The notes below the pieces were generated by a model. The model worked only from the letters and a program-made list of their open reading frames with translations, made no database searches and was not told the origin of the DNA. A stretch of 64,000 nt of DNA, taken from NCBI RefSeq assembly GCF_017741815.1, contig NZ_JAGHMF010000036.1, positions 1 to 64,000 of the forward strand, in the 5' to 3' direction. Shown here piece after piece: positions 17,163 through 24,643 of the stretch. The position numbers were made by a program, and so were the translations under genes. Every line of letters begins with the position of its first letter. Within the stretch, counting starts at the first letter, position 1. Source of the DNA: Rhizobium sp. 16-488-2b (GTDB lineage Bacteria; Pseudomonadota; Alphaproteobacteria; Rhizobiales; Rhizobiaceae).

Positions 17163-18020
17163 CTATGCCGGGTCGGCCCCCGGGACGACCGGCCGCGTCG
17201 GGTCACTCACCCAGGCCGACCACGATCCCGGATACATCGCCGCATCGATACCGATCGACGCCAGCGCCAGCACCGTGTGCGCGGCCGACATGCCGGCGCC
17301 GCAATAGACGCCCACCGGCTTCTGACCATCGGCGCCTAGCGCGCGATACATCTCCTTCAGCGTCGCCCCATCGGTGAAGTTGCCGTAGTCGGTGACATTG
17401 TCAGGCGCCGGCGCGCTCAGCGCATGTGGGATATGCCCGCGCGGCGGCTGGCCGGGAAGCGATGCGCCGCCGATATAGTTCGGACGGATGCGGGCATCCA
17501 GTAGCACGCCATCGACGGCAAGACGCAGCGCCTCATCCGGCCCGATCTCGGTCATGTGACCTGAAGTCAGCGTGATATCGCTAGGCGTTGGATGAGAAAC
17601 CGCTTCTGCAACAGGAAGGCCGGCGGTCAACCAGGCTGGAAAGCCGCCGTCAAGCACCCTGACGTCAGGCAGACCGGCCCAGCGCAGCACCCACCAGGCC
17701 CGCGCCGCCGTCATGCTGCGATCGGCGTCGTAGATGACGATCGTGCTCTCGCGGCGCAGCCCCCAGGCGCGCGCCTTGGCCTGCAGCACCGCGATATCGG
17801 GCAAAGGCCGCTGCCCGCCCTCGACCGTCGCCGGCGATTGGAAATCCTCATAGGCTTGCGTATCGACGGCCCCTTCGATGCGCTCCCCCTTGAACGAGGC
17901 CTGCCCCGTATAGGGGTTGATCGAGTGGACGGCGATGACGGTCACATCGGCGCCCGATGCGCGCATCGCCTGCAGCTGCATCGGGGTGAGCAAAACGGTC
18001 TGGCGCTGCGCGTCTGTCAT
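17163..18020 (-). CDS. two-domain sulfurtransferase (rhodanese / 3-mercaptopyruvate sulfurtransferase type)
   Basis: A 285-residue protein with an inactive N-terminal rhodanese domain and a catalytic C-terminal one. The active cysteine is C240 in the loop CGAGMSA, closer to the CGSGVTA loop of mercaptopyruvate sulfurtransferases than to thiosulfate-type loops. Domain landmarks IVIYDAD, WWVLRWAGLPDVRVLDGG and LLDARIRPNYIGG are present. No signal peptide was seen at the chosen ATG (GGAG, 6 nt upstream). It is divergent from the double-ATPase gene and shares its operator region, so it is probably part of the same regulon and handles sulfur released there. Confidence 0.83.
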   Translation of the reverse strand: MTDAQRQTVLLTPMQLQAMRASGADVTVIAVHSINPYTGQASFKGERIEGAVDTQAYEDFQSPATVEGGQRPLPDIAVLQAKARAWGLRRESTIVIYDADRSMTAARAWWVLRWAGLPDVRVLDGGFPAWLTAGLPVAEAVSHPTPSDITLTSGHMTEIGPDEALRLAVDGVLLDARIRPNYIGGASLPGQPPRGHIPHALSAPAPDNVTDYGNFTDGATLKEMYRALGADGQKPVGVYCGAGMSAAHTVLALASIGIDAAMYPGSWSAWVSDPTRPVVPGADPA

Positions 18021-18108
18021 GTCGGTCTCCGATCGATCCGGTGAGGCACCTGTTTGCATCTACGTCAGAGGCAGATTTGTCGATTGGGAAAAGGATCGCA
18101 AGCTTAAA

Positions 18109-18136
18109 ATATCTTACGTAATATTCCACGAGGTAT
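18109..18136. promoter_or_regulatory. two overlapping GntR-type operator copies between sulfurtransferase and ATPase genes
   Basis: Copy one, ATATCTTACGTAATAT, is at 18109-18124 and is nearly palindromic. Copy two, ATATTCCACGAGGTAT, is at 18121-18136 and shares its first four bases with the end of the first. They lie 75 to 100 bp before the ATPase start and about 90 bp before the divergent sulfurtransferase start, so they could control both genes. The combined consensus with the other copies is ATATnYYACGnRRTAT. Confidence 0.65.
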
Positions 18137-18141
18137 TTTTA

Positions 18142-18170
18142 TTGACATTTGTCCATCGACGCGTTGCAAT
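18142..18170 (+). promoter_or_regulatory. candidate promoter of the double-ATPase gene
   Basis: A perfect -35 TTGACA at 18142-18147 and a weak -10 TGCAAT at 18165-18170, 17 bp apart, sit just downstream of the paired operator and about 40 bp before the TTG start. Confidence 0.45.
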
Positions 18171-18210
18171 ATCGACCTGCCAGCTTTGCCGCGATCTGGA
18201 GTATCCGCGC

Positions 18211-20013
18211 TTGACAGTCCTTTCGGTCGAAAATCTCACCACGTCCTTCCGCAGAAATGGCGCGTGGACACCTGTCGTCAACGACGTGAGCTTCAGCATC
18301 GCGGCGGGCGAAACGGTCGCGATCGTCGGCGAATCCGGCTCGGGAAAAAGCGTCACCGCCATGTCGATCATGCGTCTGCTGCCGGAGCGCACGTCGCGCG
18401 TATCAGGCAAGATCACGCTCGGCGGAACCGACATCCTGTCGCTGCCGGAGCGGCAGATGCAAGACGTGCGCGGCAACGACATCGCCATGATCTTCCAGGA
18501 ACCCATGACCTCGCTTAACCCGGTCCTGACGGTCGGGCGCCAGATCGCCGAGGCCATTATCCGCCATCGCGGCTGCTCGAAGAAAGAGGCGCGCGCCGAG
18601 GCCGTGCGGCTGCTCGAACGCGTGAGAATTCCGGCCGCAGCAAACCGATACGACGAATATCCGCATCAGCTCTCCGGCGGCATGCTCCAGCGCGTGATGA
18701 TCGCCATGGCGCTCGCCTGCCGGCCGAAGCTCCTGATCGCCGACGAGCCGACCACCGCGCTCGACGTCACCGTCCAGGCGGAGATCCTGCAGCTAATCAA
18801 GTCGCTGCAGGACGAGGAAAACATGGCGGTCCTATTCATCACCCACGACATGGGCGTCGTCGCAGAAATCGCCGACCGGACGGTGGTGATGTTCCGTTCG
18901 CGCGCGCTGGAGATCGGCGAGACCGAACAGATTTTCAAAGCGCCCGCCAATGTCTACACCAAGGCGCTGCTCTCCGCTGTCCCGAGGCTGGGCTCGATGG
19001 AAGGCCGCGCATATCCGGCAACGCTGCCGCTGACCGATACGGACACGGGCGTTGCCTCGCCGGAGCGCGAGATCGCCGGTACCGTCGAGAGCGGCAAGCG
19101 CCCCATTCTCGAGGTCCGCAATCTCGTCACCCGTTTCGATATCAAATCAGGCCTTTTCGGGCGCGTCAGCGGCCGCGTACATGCGGTCGAGAACGTCTCC
19201 TTCGATCTTCACGAGGGAGAAACGCTCTCGCTGGTCGGCGAATCCGGCTGCGGAAAGTCGACCACCGGCCGCTCCGTGCTGCGCCTGGTAGAACCCGTCA
19301 GCGGCTCCATCCATATCGATGGCCAGGATATCAGAGCGCTCGACCAAGCGAAGCTTACGAAGCAACGCCAGCATATGCAGATGATCTTCCAGGATCCGTT
19401 TTCGAGCCTCAATCCCCGCATGCGCGTCGGCGATGCCATCATGGAGCCGATGATCACCCACGGCCTGGCAACCGCGAAGGAAGCGCGCGAGAAGGTGGCG
19501 GATCTGATGGTGCGCGTCGGCCTGCAGGCCGACATGGCGCGGCGCTTCCCGCATGAATTCTCGGGTGGGCAGCGGCAGCGCATCAGCATCGCCCGCGCAC
19601 TCACGCTCAATCCCGGCCTGATCGTCGCCGACGAGGCGGTCTCCGCACTCGACGTATCGATCAAGGCGCAGGTCGTGAACCTGATGATGGAACTGCAGGA
19701 GCAGCTGAAGATCGCCTACCTCTTCATCAGCCACGACATGGCCGTCGTCGAGCGCGTCAGCCATCGCGTCGCGGTCATGTATCTCGGTGAAATTGTCGAA
19801 ATCGGCACGCGCGAGCAGATCTTCAGCAATCCGCAACATGCTTATACGCGCAAGCTGTTGAGCGCGGTCCCGATCGCCGATCCGGCGCGCCGTCATATCC
19901 GCCGCGCGACACCCGGCGGCGAGATCGGCAGTGCGGTGAGGCCCGCCGACTACCAGCCACCTGTCGCCCGTTACGACGAGCCGGCGCCCGGACACCTCGT
20001 CAAGGTCGCCTGA
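18211..20013 (+). CDS. peptide ABC transporter double ATP-binding protein (DppD-DppF fusion)
   Basis: A 600-residue protein with two complete ATPase halves. Walker A motifs GESGSGKS (40-47) and GESGCGKS (343-350) are each followed by signature LSGGMLQR or FSGGQRQR and a Walker B (LLIADEPTTALD, LIVADEAVSALD). Such fusions normally serve DppB/DppC importers. The TTG start at 18211 has GGAG 9 nt upstream and gives the usual N-terminus TVLSVENLTTSF; there is no ATG before the domain without running far into the regulatory region. It should power the permeases encoded on the other strand at 13417-15272. Confidence 0.9.
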   Translation: MTVLSVENLTTSFRRNGAWTPVVNDVSFSIAAGETVAIVGESGSGKSVTAMSIMRLLPERTSRVSGKITLGGTDILSLPERQMQDVRGNDIAMIFQEPMTSLNPVLTVGRQIAEAIIRHRGCSKKEARAEAVRLLERVRIPAAANRYDEYPHQLSGGMLQRVMIAMALACRPKLLIADEPTTALDVTVQAEILQLIKSLQDEENMAVLFITHDMGVVAEIADRTVVMFRSRALEIGETEQIFKAPANVYTKALLSAVPRLGSMEGRAYPATLPLTDTDTGVASPEREIAGTVESGKRPILEVRNLVTRFDIKSGLFGRVSGRVHAVENVSFDLHEGETLSLVGESGCGKSTTGRSVLRLVEPVSGSIHIDGQDIRALDQAKLTKQRQHMQMIFQDPFSSLNPRMRVGDAIMEPMITHGLATAKEAREKVADLMVRVGLQADMARRFPHEFSGGQRQRISIARALTLNPGLIVADEAVSALDVSIKAQVVNLMMELQEQLKIAYLFISHDMAVVERVSHRVAVMYLGEIVEIGTREQIFSNPQHAYTRKLLSAVPIADPARRHIRRATPGGEIGSAVRPADYQPPVARYDEPAPGHLVKVA

Positions 20014-20028
20014 CGCAGCCAGAAAAGA

Positions 20029-20727
20029 TCAGAGCGTCAGCCCCACCTGCCCCGTAGCGACGAGCGCGCCCAGTATCCCCTGGCGCGTATTCTCGTTGTG
20101 CTCGACCACGGCGTCGCGCGCCTTGTCGGCATCGCGCTTGCGCAGCGCCGCCACGATGCGATGATGATCGTCGTTCGTCTCCGGATTGATGTCGCGAACG
20201 CGGGCGCCCATGTAGAACAGCCGCGCGCATTCCTCGAGATGGCTCATGACCAGCGCATAGAGGCGCGGATTGCGCGAGCCGCGCGCGATCGCGGAGTGGA
20301 ACTCCTGATTGGAATCGACGAAGGTCTTGGTGCTGACCTCCTCTCCGATCACGTAGCTGACATCGGCGAGCTGATCGAGAAGATCGAGATCGGCATCACT
20401 AAGGTTCTTGGCGGCAAGTGCTGCTGCCGTTCCTTCCAACATCCCGCGAATGGCGAAGAGATCGTTCATGTCCTTTATCGTCACCGGCGTCACGCGATAG
20501 CCGCGCCGGGGATAGGCTTCCATGAAGCCTTCGACACAGAGCCGCGCCAGCGCTTCGCGCACCGGCGTTTTGCTGACCGACAGTTGCTCGGCCAGTTCCG
20601 GTTCCGAGACCTCCACGCCGGGCGCCAGGTCGCCGGTAATGATGCGCTCGCGAAGAATGGCGTAGGCCGTCTCCGTCAGCGACTTTCCACGCTTGCCGCT
20701 CGACGTGTCCGCTTTAATCAAAATCAA
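20029..20727 (-). CDS. GntR-family transcriptional regulator with FCD domain
   Basis: A 232-residue regulator. Residues about 18-85 form the winged helix (AYAILRERIITGDLAPG, then LAEQLSVSKTPVREALARLCVEGFM). The C-terminal all-helical FCD domain carries metal/ligand-binding histidines (NQEFHSAIARGS, MSHLEECARLF, DDHHRIVAAL). It lies between the ATPase gene and the catabolic operon, transcribed on the minus strand. It is the obvious candidate to bind the four ATATnYYACGnRRTAT sites; an aliphatic or amino-acid-derived carboxylate is the usual effector type. Confidence 0.9.
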   Translation of the reverse strand: MILIKADTSSGKRGKSLTETAYAILRERIITGDLAPGVEVSEPELAEQLSVSKTPVREALARLCVEGFMEAYPRRGYRVTPVTIKDMNDLFAIRGMLEGTAAALAAKNLSDADLDLLDQLADVSYVIGEEVSTKTFVDSNQEFHSAIARGSRNPRLYALVMSHLEECARLFYMGARVRDINPETNDDHHRIVAALRKRDADKARDAVVEHNENTRQGILGALVATGQVGLTL

Positions 20728-20839
20728 TCTCCAGTTCCGATTCCGGCGGCGTCATCCGTCGAGCCGAGCATCAACATAGGCGAGCAACCCGCCAATTTCC
20801 ACGGACACTTCGCATCATCAGGCCTGCGCCAACAGAACT

Positions 20840-20875
20840 TTGACAAGCCGGATTTTCTGATATACTACGTAATAT
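20840..20875 (+). promoter_or_regulatory. promoter and GntR-type operator of the racemase operon
   Basis: A -35 TTGACA at 20840-20845 and -10 TATACT at 20861-20866 (15 bp spacer) overlap the operator copy ATATACTACGTAATAT at 20860-20875. The overlap with the -10 argues for repression by the divergently encoded GntR protein, released by a pathway compound. Confidence 0.65.
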
Positions 20876-20913
20876 ATTTATTGGACGCAATGCTGTCCCC
20901 AGCAGGTATCGCC

Positions 20914-21576
20914 GTGTCAAGACTCCTCGTCATCAATCCAAATAGCTCCGTTTCGGTCACCCGGTCGATGGAAACGTGCCTGGGCATCGTTCGCGATGCC
21001 ACCCGCCATGACATCCACTGCACGGAACTGCAGAAGTCGCCGCCCGGCATCGAGACCGATGCGCATGTGGCCGAGGTGATCCCCAACATTCTCGAAGCGG
21101 TCGCGATCTCCGACGCCGATGCCTTCGTGCTCTCCTGCTTTTCCGATCCCGGCATCGCCGCCGTCAGAAAGGCAACGACCCGTCCCGTCGTCGGCATCGC
21201 CGAGGCCGCCTATCTTGCAGCGCTGGGCCTTGGGCAGAAGTTCGGCATCGTCTCGCTCGGCCAATCCTCGATCGACCGCCACCTGCGCTATCTCAAGGTG
21301 CTCGGCTTCGACGGCCGGTTGGCCGGTGATCGCTCCATCGACATGACGGTCGTCCAGCTCATGGCCGGCGATGTGGTCGAAACCGTTTCCCGCACGGCGC
21401 GCCTGCTGCGCGACGAGGACGGTGCCGATGTCATCATCCTCGGCTGCGCCGGTCTCGGCGGCTATCGCCAGGCGATGCAGGATGCGCTCGGCATTCCCGT
21501 CATCGATCCGGTGCAGGCCGGCGTGGCGCTCGCCTGCACCACTCTCGACCTGCAATATGGAAGGCATGCATCATGA
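20914..21576 (+). CDS. hydantoin/aspartate racemase-family protein
   Basis: A 220-residue member of the Asp/Glu/hydantoin racemase superfamily. It begins SRLLVINPNSSVSVT, typical of hydantoin racemases, and carries the two catalytic cysteines C75 (VLSCFSDPG) and C178 (ILGCAGLGG). The GTG at 20914 fits the family N-terminus; an ATG at 20890, only 24 bp earlier, is an alternative. It overlaps the amidohydrolase gene by 4 bp, the classic hydantoin racemase-hydantoinase pairing. Substrate is probably a 5-substituted hydantoin or similar cyclic amide, by inference. Confidence 0.8.
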   Translation: MSRLLVINPNSSVSVTRSMETCLGIVRDATRHDIHCTELQKSPPGIETDAHVAEVIPNILEAVAISDADAFVLSCFSDPGIAAVRKATTRPVVGIAEAAYLAALGLGQKFGIVSLGQSSIDRHLRYLKVLGFDGRLAGDRSIDMTVVQLMAGDVVETVSRTARLLRDEDGADVIILGCAGLGGYRQAMQDALGIPVIDPVQAGVALACTTLDLQYGRHAS

Positions 21577-22934
21577 CCTACGACATCGTCATTCGCGGCA
21601 CCGCCGTCCTGCCTGAGGGGCCGCTCGACAACGCCTGGATCGCTATCCGCGACGGTAAGATCGCGGCGATCGGCACCGGCGAGGCACCCGATGCGGCCCA
21701 GAGCTTCGATGCGGGTGCCGACCTGATCATCCCCGGCGTCATCGACGGTCAGACCCACGCCTGCAGCTATGGCGGCCTGCCCGGCATCCGCTCCACGACG
21801 CGTTCGGCGGTCGCCGGCGGCATCACCACCATCGTCGACATGCCCTACGACAACCCCGACCCGCTCAACTCGGTCGCCAAGCTGGACGCCAAGATCGCGG
21901 CGATCCGCGAGCACGCCCACACCAACGTCGCCCTCTACGGCACTGTCATGCCCGGCCAGTCCACCGACGAGATCGACGGCCTGATCGAAGGTGGTGTCGT
22001 CGCCTTCAAGATCTCGACCTTCGAAAGCAGCCCGACCCGCTTCCCGCGCATCTCCTCAAACCAGACGCTGGAAATCTTCACCGCGCTGGCCGAGACCGCG
22101 ATCCCGCTCGGCGTGCACAATGAAGACCAGGAGATCGTTCGCGCCAACATCGCCGTCGCCAAGGCCGCCGGCCGCGACGGCATCGAGGCGCATTCCGAAA
22201 GCCGACCACCGGCCGCCGAAATGGCCGCGACCGCCCAGTTCCTAGAACTCGGAGCCGCTGCCGGCGCGCACGCCCATATCGTGCATCTGACGACCACGCG
22301 TGGCTTCGATCTCGTCGAAAACTATCTGACGGACGGCTACCGCGCTACCGGCGAACTCTGCATCCACTATCTCTGGCTCGACCCAGAAATCGACGGGCCG
22401 GCGCTCGGCGCCAAGATGAAGGTCAACCCGCCGATCCGCCCCGGCCAGATCGAACTGCTCTGGGACGACGTCGTGTCCGGCCGCGTCGCCTTCGTCAGCT
22501 CCGACCATTCGAGCTGGCCGATCGACAACAAGTTCACGGCATCGATCTTCGACGCCGGCGCCGGCGTTCCCGGCCTCGAGACCCTGCTGCCCGCCTTTTA
22601 CACCGGTGCCGAGATACGCGGCTTCGACGCCGTGACCCTGACTGTCGAGCAGCTGTGCGAACGCCCCGCCAAGTTCTTCGGCCTGTGGCCGCAGAAGGGT
22701 GCGCTCATCGTTGGCGCGGATGCCGACATCGCCATTCTCAAGATGGAAGCACAGGTCTGGGATTCGTCCAAGGCACATGACGAGCTCCGCTGGAGCCCCT
22801 TCGACGGCCGCGAATTCAGTGTTCGCGTCGCCCGCACCTATGTCGGCGGCAAGCTCGCCTATGATGGGACGGAGATCGTCAACGCCCCCGGCGACGGCCA
22901 GTATGTCGGCCGCAGCGATTCCGCCTGGTTCTGA
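21573..22934 (+). CDS. cyclic amidohydrolase (dihydropyrimidinase/hydantoinase/allantoinase family)
   Basis: A 453-residue TIM-barrel amidohydrolase. The first metal motif reads D58-G-Q60-T-H62, so the first histidine of the usual HxH is glutamine. The likely carboxylated lysine is in VVAFKISTFES, further ligands are in GVHNED and AHIVHLT, and the last aspartate is in VSSDHSSW. A DxQxH variant occurs in some dihydroorotase-like clades, so the enzyme may still be active with altered metal content. It follows the racemase with ATGA overlap and is expected to open a cyclic amide ring. Confidence 0.82.
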   Translation: MTYDIVIRGTAVLPEGPLDNAWIAIRDGKIAAIGTGEAPDAAQSFDAGADLIIPGVIDGQTHACSYGGLPGIRSTTRSAVAGGITTIVDMPYDNPDPLNSVAKLDAKIAAIREHAHTNVALYGTVMPGQSTDEIDGLIEGGVVAFKISTFESSPTRFPRISSNQTLEIFTALAETAIPLGVHNEDQEIVRANIAVAKAAGRDGIEAHSESRPPAAEMAATAQFLELGAAAGAHAHIVHLTTTRGFDLVENYLTDGYRATGELCIHYLWLDPEIDGPALGAKMKVNPPIRPGQIELLWDDVVSGRVAFVSSDHSSWPIDNKFTASIFDAGAGVPGLETLLPAFYTGAEIRGFDAVTLTVEQLCERPAKFFGLWPQKGALIVGADADIAILKMEAQVWDSSKAHDELRWSPFDGREFSVRVARTYVGGKLAYDGTEIVNAPGDGQYVGRSDSAWF

Positions 22935-22955
22935 GTGCTATAGCGAGGATAATAC

Positions 22956-23882
22956 ATGTCACACATCACAGCCGATACCTCGGGCGTCTTCGTCATCGCC
23001 TGCACCCCCTTCGACGAGAGCGGCGCGATCGACACAGCCAGCATCGATAGTATGGTCGATTTCTACTACGAAAAAGGCGCCGACGGCCTGACGATCCTCG
23101 GCATGATGGGCGAAGCGCCGAAGCTGACCCAGGCGGAATCGATCGACGTGACGCGCCGGACGCTGGCGCGCTCTGCCGGCAAGCCCGTTGTCGTCGGCGT
23201 TTCCGCCCCCGGCCTTGCCGCGATCGGCGAGCTGACGAAAGCGGTGATGGATATCGGCGCCGCCGGCGTCATGGTCGCGCCGCCGTCCAGCCTGCGCACC
23301 GACGACCAGATCGTCACCTACTACCGCAACGTCGTTGAAACGATCGGCACCGACGTTCCCGTCGTTCTCCAGGACTTCCCGCTCGCAACTGGCGTCCAGA
23401 TCAGCTCGAAAACACTCGGTGTGATCTTCGAGGCGCATCCGAGCATCGTCATGCTGAAGCACGAGGACTGGCCCGGCCTGCAGAAGATCACCGACCTGCG
23501 CGCCGCCGAGGCCAAGGGCCGTCGGCGCGTCTCGATCCTCTGCGGCAATGCCGGCGTCTTCCTGCCGGAGGAAATGCAGCGCGGCGCCGATGGCGCCATG
23601 ACCGGCTTTGCATACCCTGAGATGATGGTGGGCGTTTGCAAATTGAGCAATGAAGGCCGGCATGAGGAGGCGCATGATCTCTTCGACGCCTATCTCCCCC
23701 TGATGCGCTACGAACAGCAACCGGGTCTCGGTCTTGCCGTTCGCAAATATGTACTCGCGAAGCGTGGCGCGATCGCCAGCGCCGTCCAGCGCCGTCCCGG
23801 CGCCGCATTGAACGCGGCGGCGGTGGCCGAAGTCGAGCGGCTGATTGCCCGCCAGGAAAAGAAACTAGGAGCTTTGAACTAA
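22956..23882 (+). CDS. DapA/N-acetylneuraminate-lyase-family aldolase or hydratase
   Basis: A 308-residue class I aldolase-family barrel. The Schiff-base lysine is K168 (IVMLKHED) and the GxxGE motif is GMMGE (49-53). The catalytic tyrosine of DapA, normally in YNxP, is replaced: the sequence reads LQDFP at 138-142. It is therefore not dihydrodipicolinate synthase but one of the divergent retro-aldolase, decarboxylase or hydratase members. The ATG has GAGGATAATAC upstream. It overlaps the SDR gene (TAATG). Confidence 0.82.
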   Translation: MSHITADTSGVFVIACTPFDESGAIDTASIDSMVDFYYEKGADGLTILGMMGEAPKLTQAESIDVTRRTLARSAGKPVVVGVSAPGLAAIGELTKAVMDIGAAGVMVAPPSSLRTDDQIVTYYRNVVETIGTDVPVVLQDFPLATGVQISSKTLGVIFEAHPSIVMLKHEDWPGLQKITDLRAAEAKGRRRVSILCGNAGVFLPEEMQRGADGAMTGFAYPEMMVGVCKLSNEGRHEEAHDLFDAYLPLMRYEQQPGLGLAVRKYVLAKRGAIASAVQRRPGAALNAAAVAEVERLIARQEKKLGALN

Positions 23883-24640
23883 TGGACCTGCAGATCTCTG
23901 GGAAGAAGGCACTCGTTCTCGGCGCCAGCCGTGGCCTCGGCGCCGCCATCACAGCCGGCCTTGCGGCGGAAGGCGTCAAGGTATTCGCCGCCGCCCGCAG
24001 CGCCGACAAGATCGAGGCGACGAATAACATCGTTCCCGTAACCGTCGACCTCTCCGACGCCGCCTCGGTGGCTGCCCTGGTCGAGATGCTGACCGCGCAG
24101 GGCGGCGTCGATATCGTCGTCAACAATTCCGGCGGCCCGAAGGCCGGTCCGGCGCTCGGCCAGTCCTCGGAAAGCTGGGTTGCCGCCTTCCAGTCGATGG
24201 CGACCTCGATCTTCTCGATCACCGACGCCATGCTGACCGGCATGATCGCCCGCAAATGGGGCCGCGTCATCACCATCGGCTCTTCCGGCGTCGTCCAGCC
24301 GATCGCCAATCTGGCACTGTCGAACGGTGTGCGCGCCGCTGTCGCCGGCTGGTCGAAGACGCTTGCTTCCGAAGTTGCCCGGCACGGCATCACCGTCAAC
24401 ATGATCCTCCCCGGCCGCATCGCTACCGACCGCGTTCGCGAGCTCGACGGTATCAAGGCTGAAAAGACCGGCGCCTCGCTCGAAGCCGTGCAGGAAGCAT
24501 CGCGCAACGAAATTCCGGTCGGACGCTACGGCAAGCCGGAAGAATTCGCGGCTGTCGCCGTATTCCTGGCGAGTTCTCAGGCCAGCTATGTCACAGGATC
24601 GTCCATCCGCGTCGATGGCGGCATGATCAGGGGGCTGTAA
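23882..24640 (+). CDS. short-chain dehydrogenase with atypical active site
   Basis: A 252-residue SDR fold protein with cofactor motif GASRGLG (14-20) and NNSGG (81-85). At the place of the catalytic Y-x3-K the sequence is S147-NGV-R151 (LALSNGVRAAVAGWSKTLA). This pattern occurs in a known SDR subgroup annotated loosely as oxoacyl reductase-like, whose mechanism is unclear. The C-terminus VTGSSIRVDGG is normal. It is cotranslated with the aldolase gene. Its reaction cannot be assigned. Confidence 0.8.
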   Translation: MDLQISGKKALVLGASRGLGAAITAGLAAEGVKVFAAARSADKIEATNNIVPVTVDLSDAASVAALVEMLTAQGGVDIVVNNSGGPKAGPALGQSSESWVAAFQSMATSIFSITDAMLTGMIARKWGRVITIGSSGVVQPIANLALSNGVRAAVAGWSKTLASEVARHGITVNMILPGRIATDRVRELDGIKAEKTGASLEAVQEASRNEIPVGRYGKPEEFAAVAVFLASSQASYVTGSSIRVDGGMIRGL

Positions 24641-24643
24641 GCG

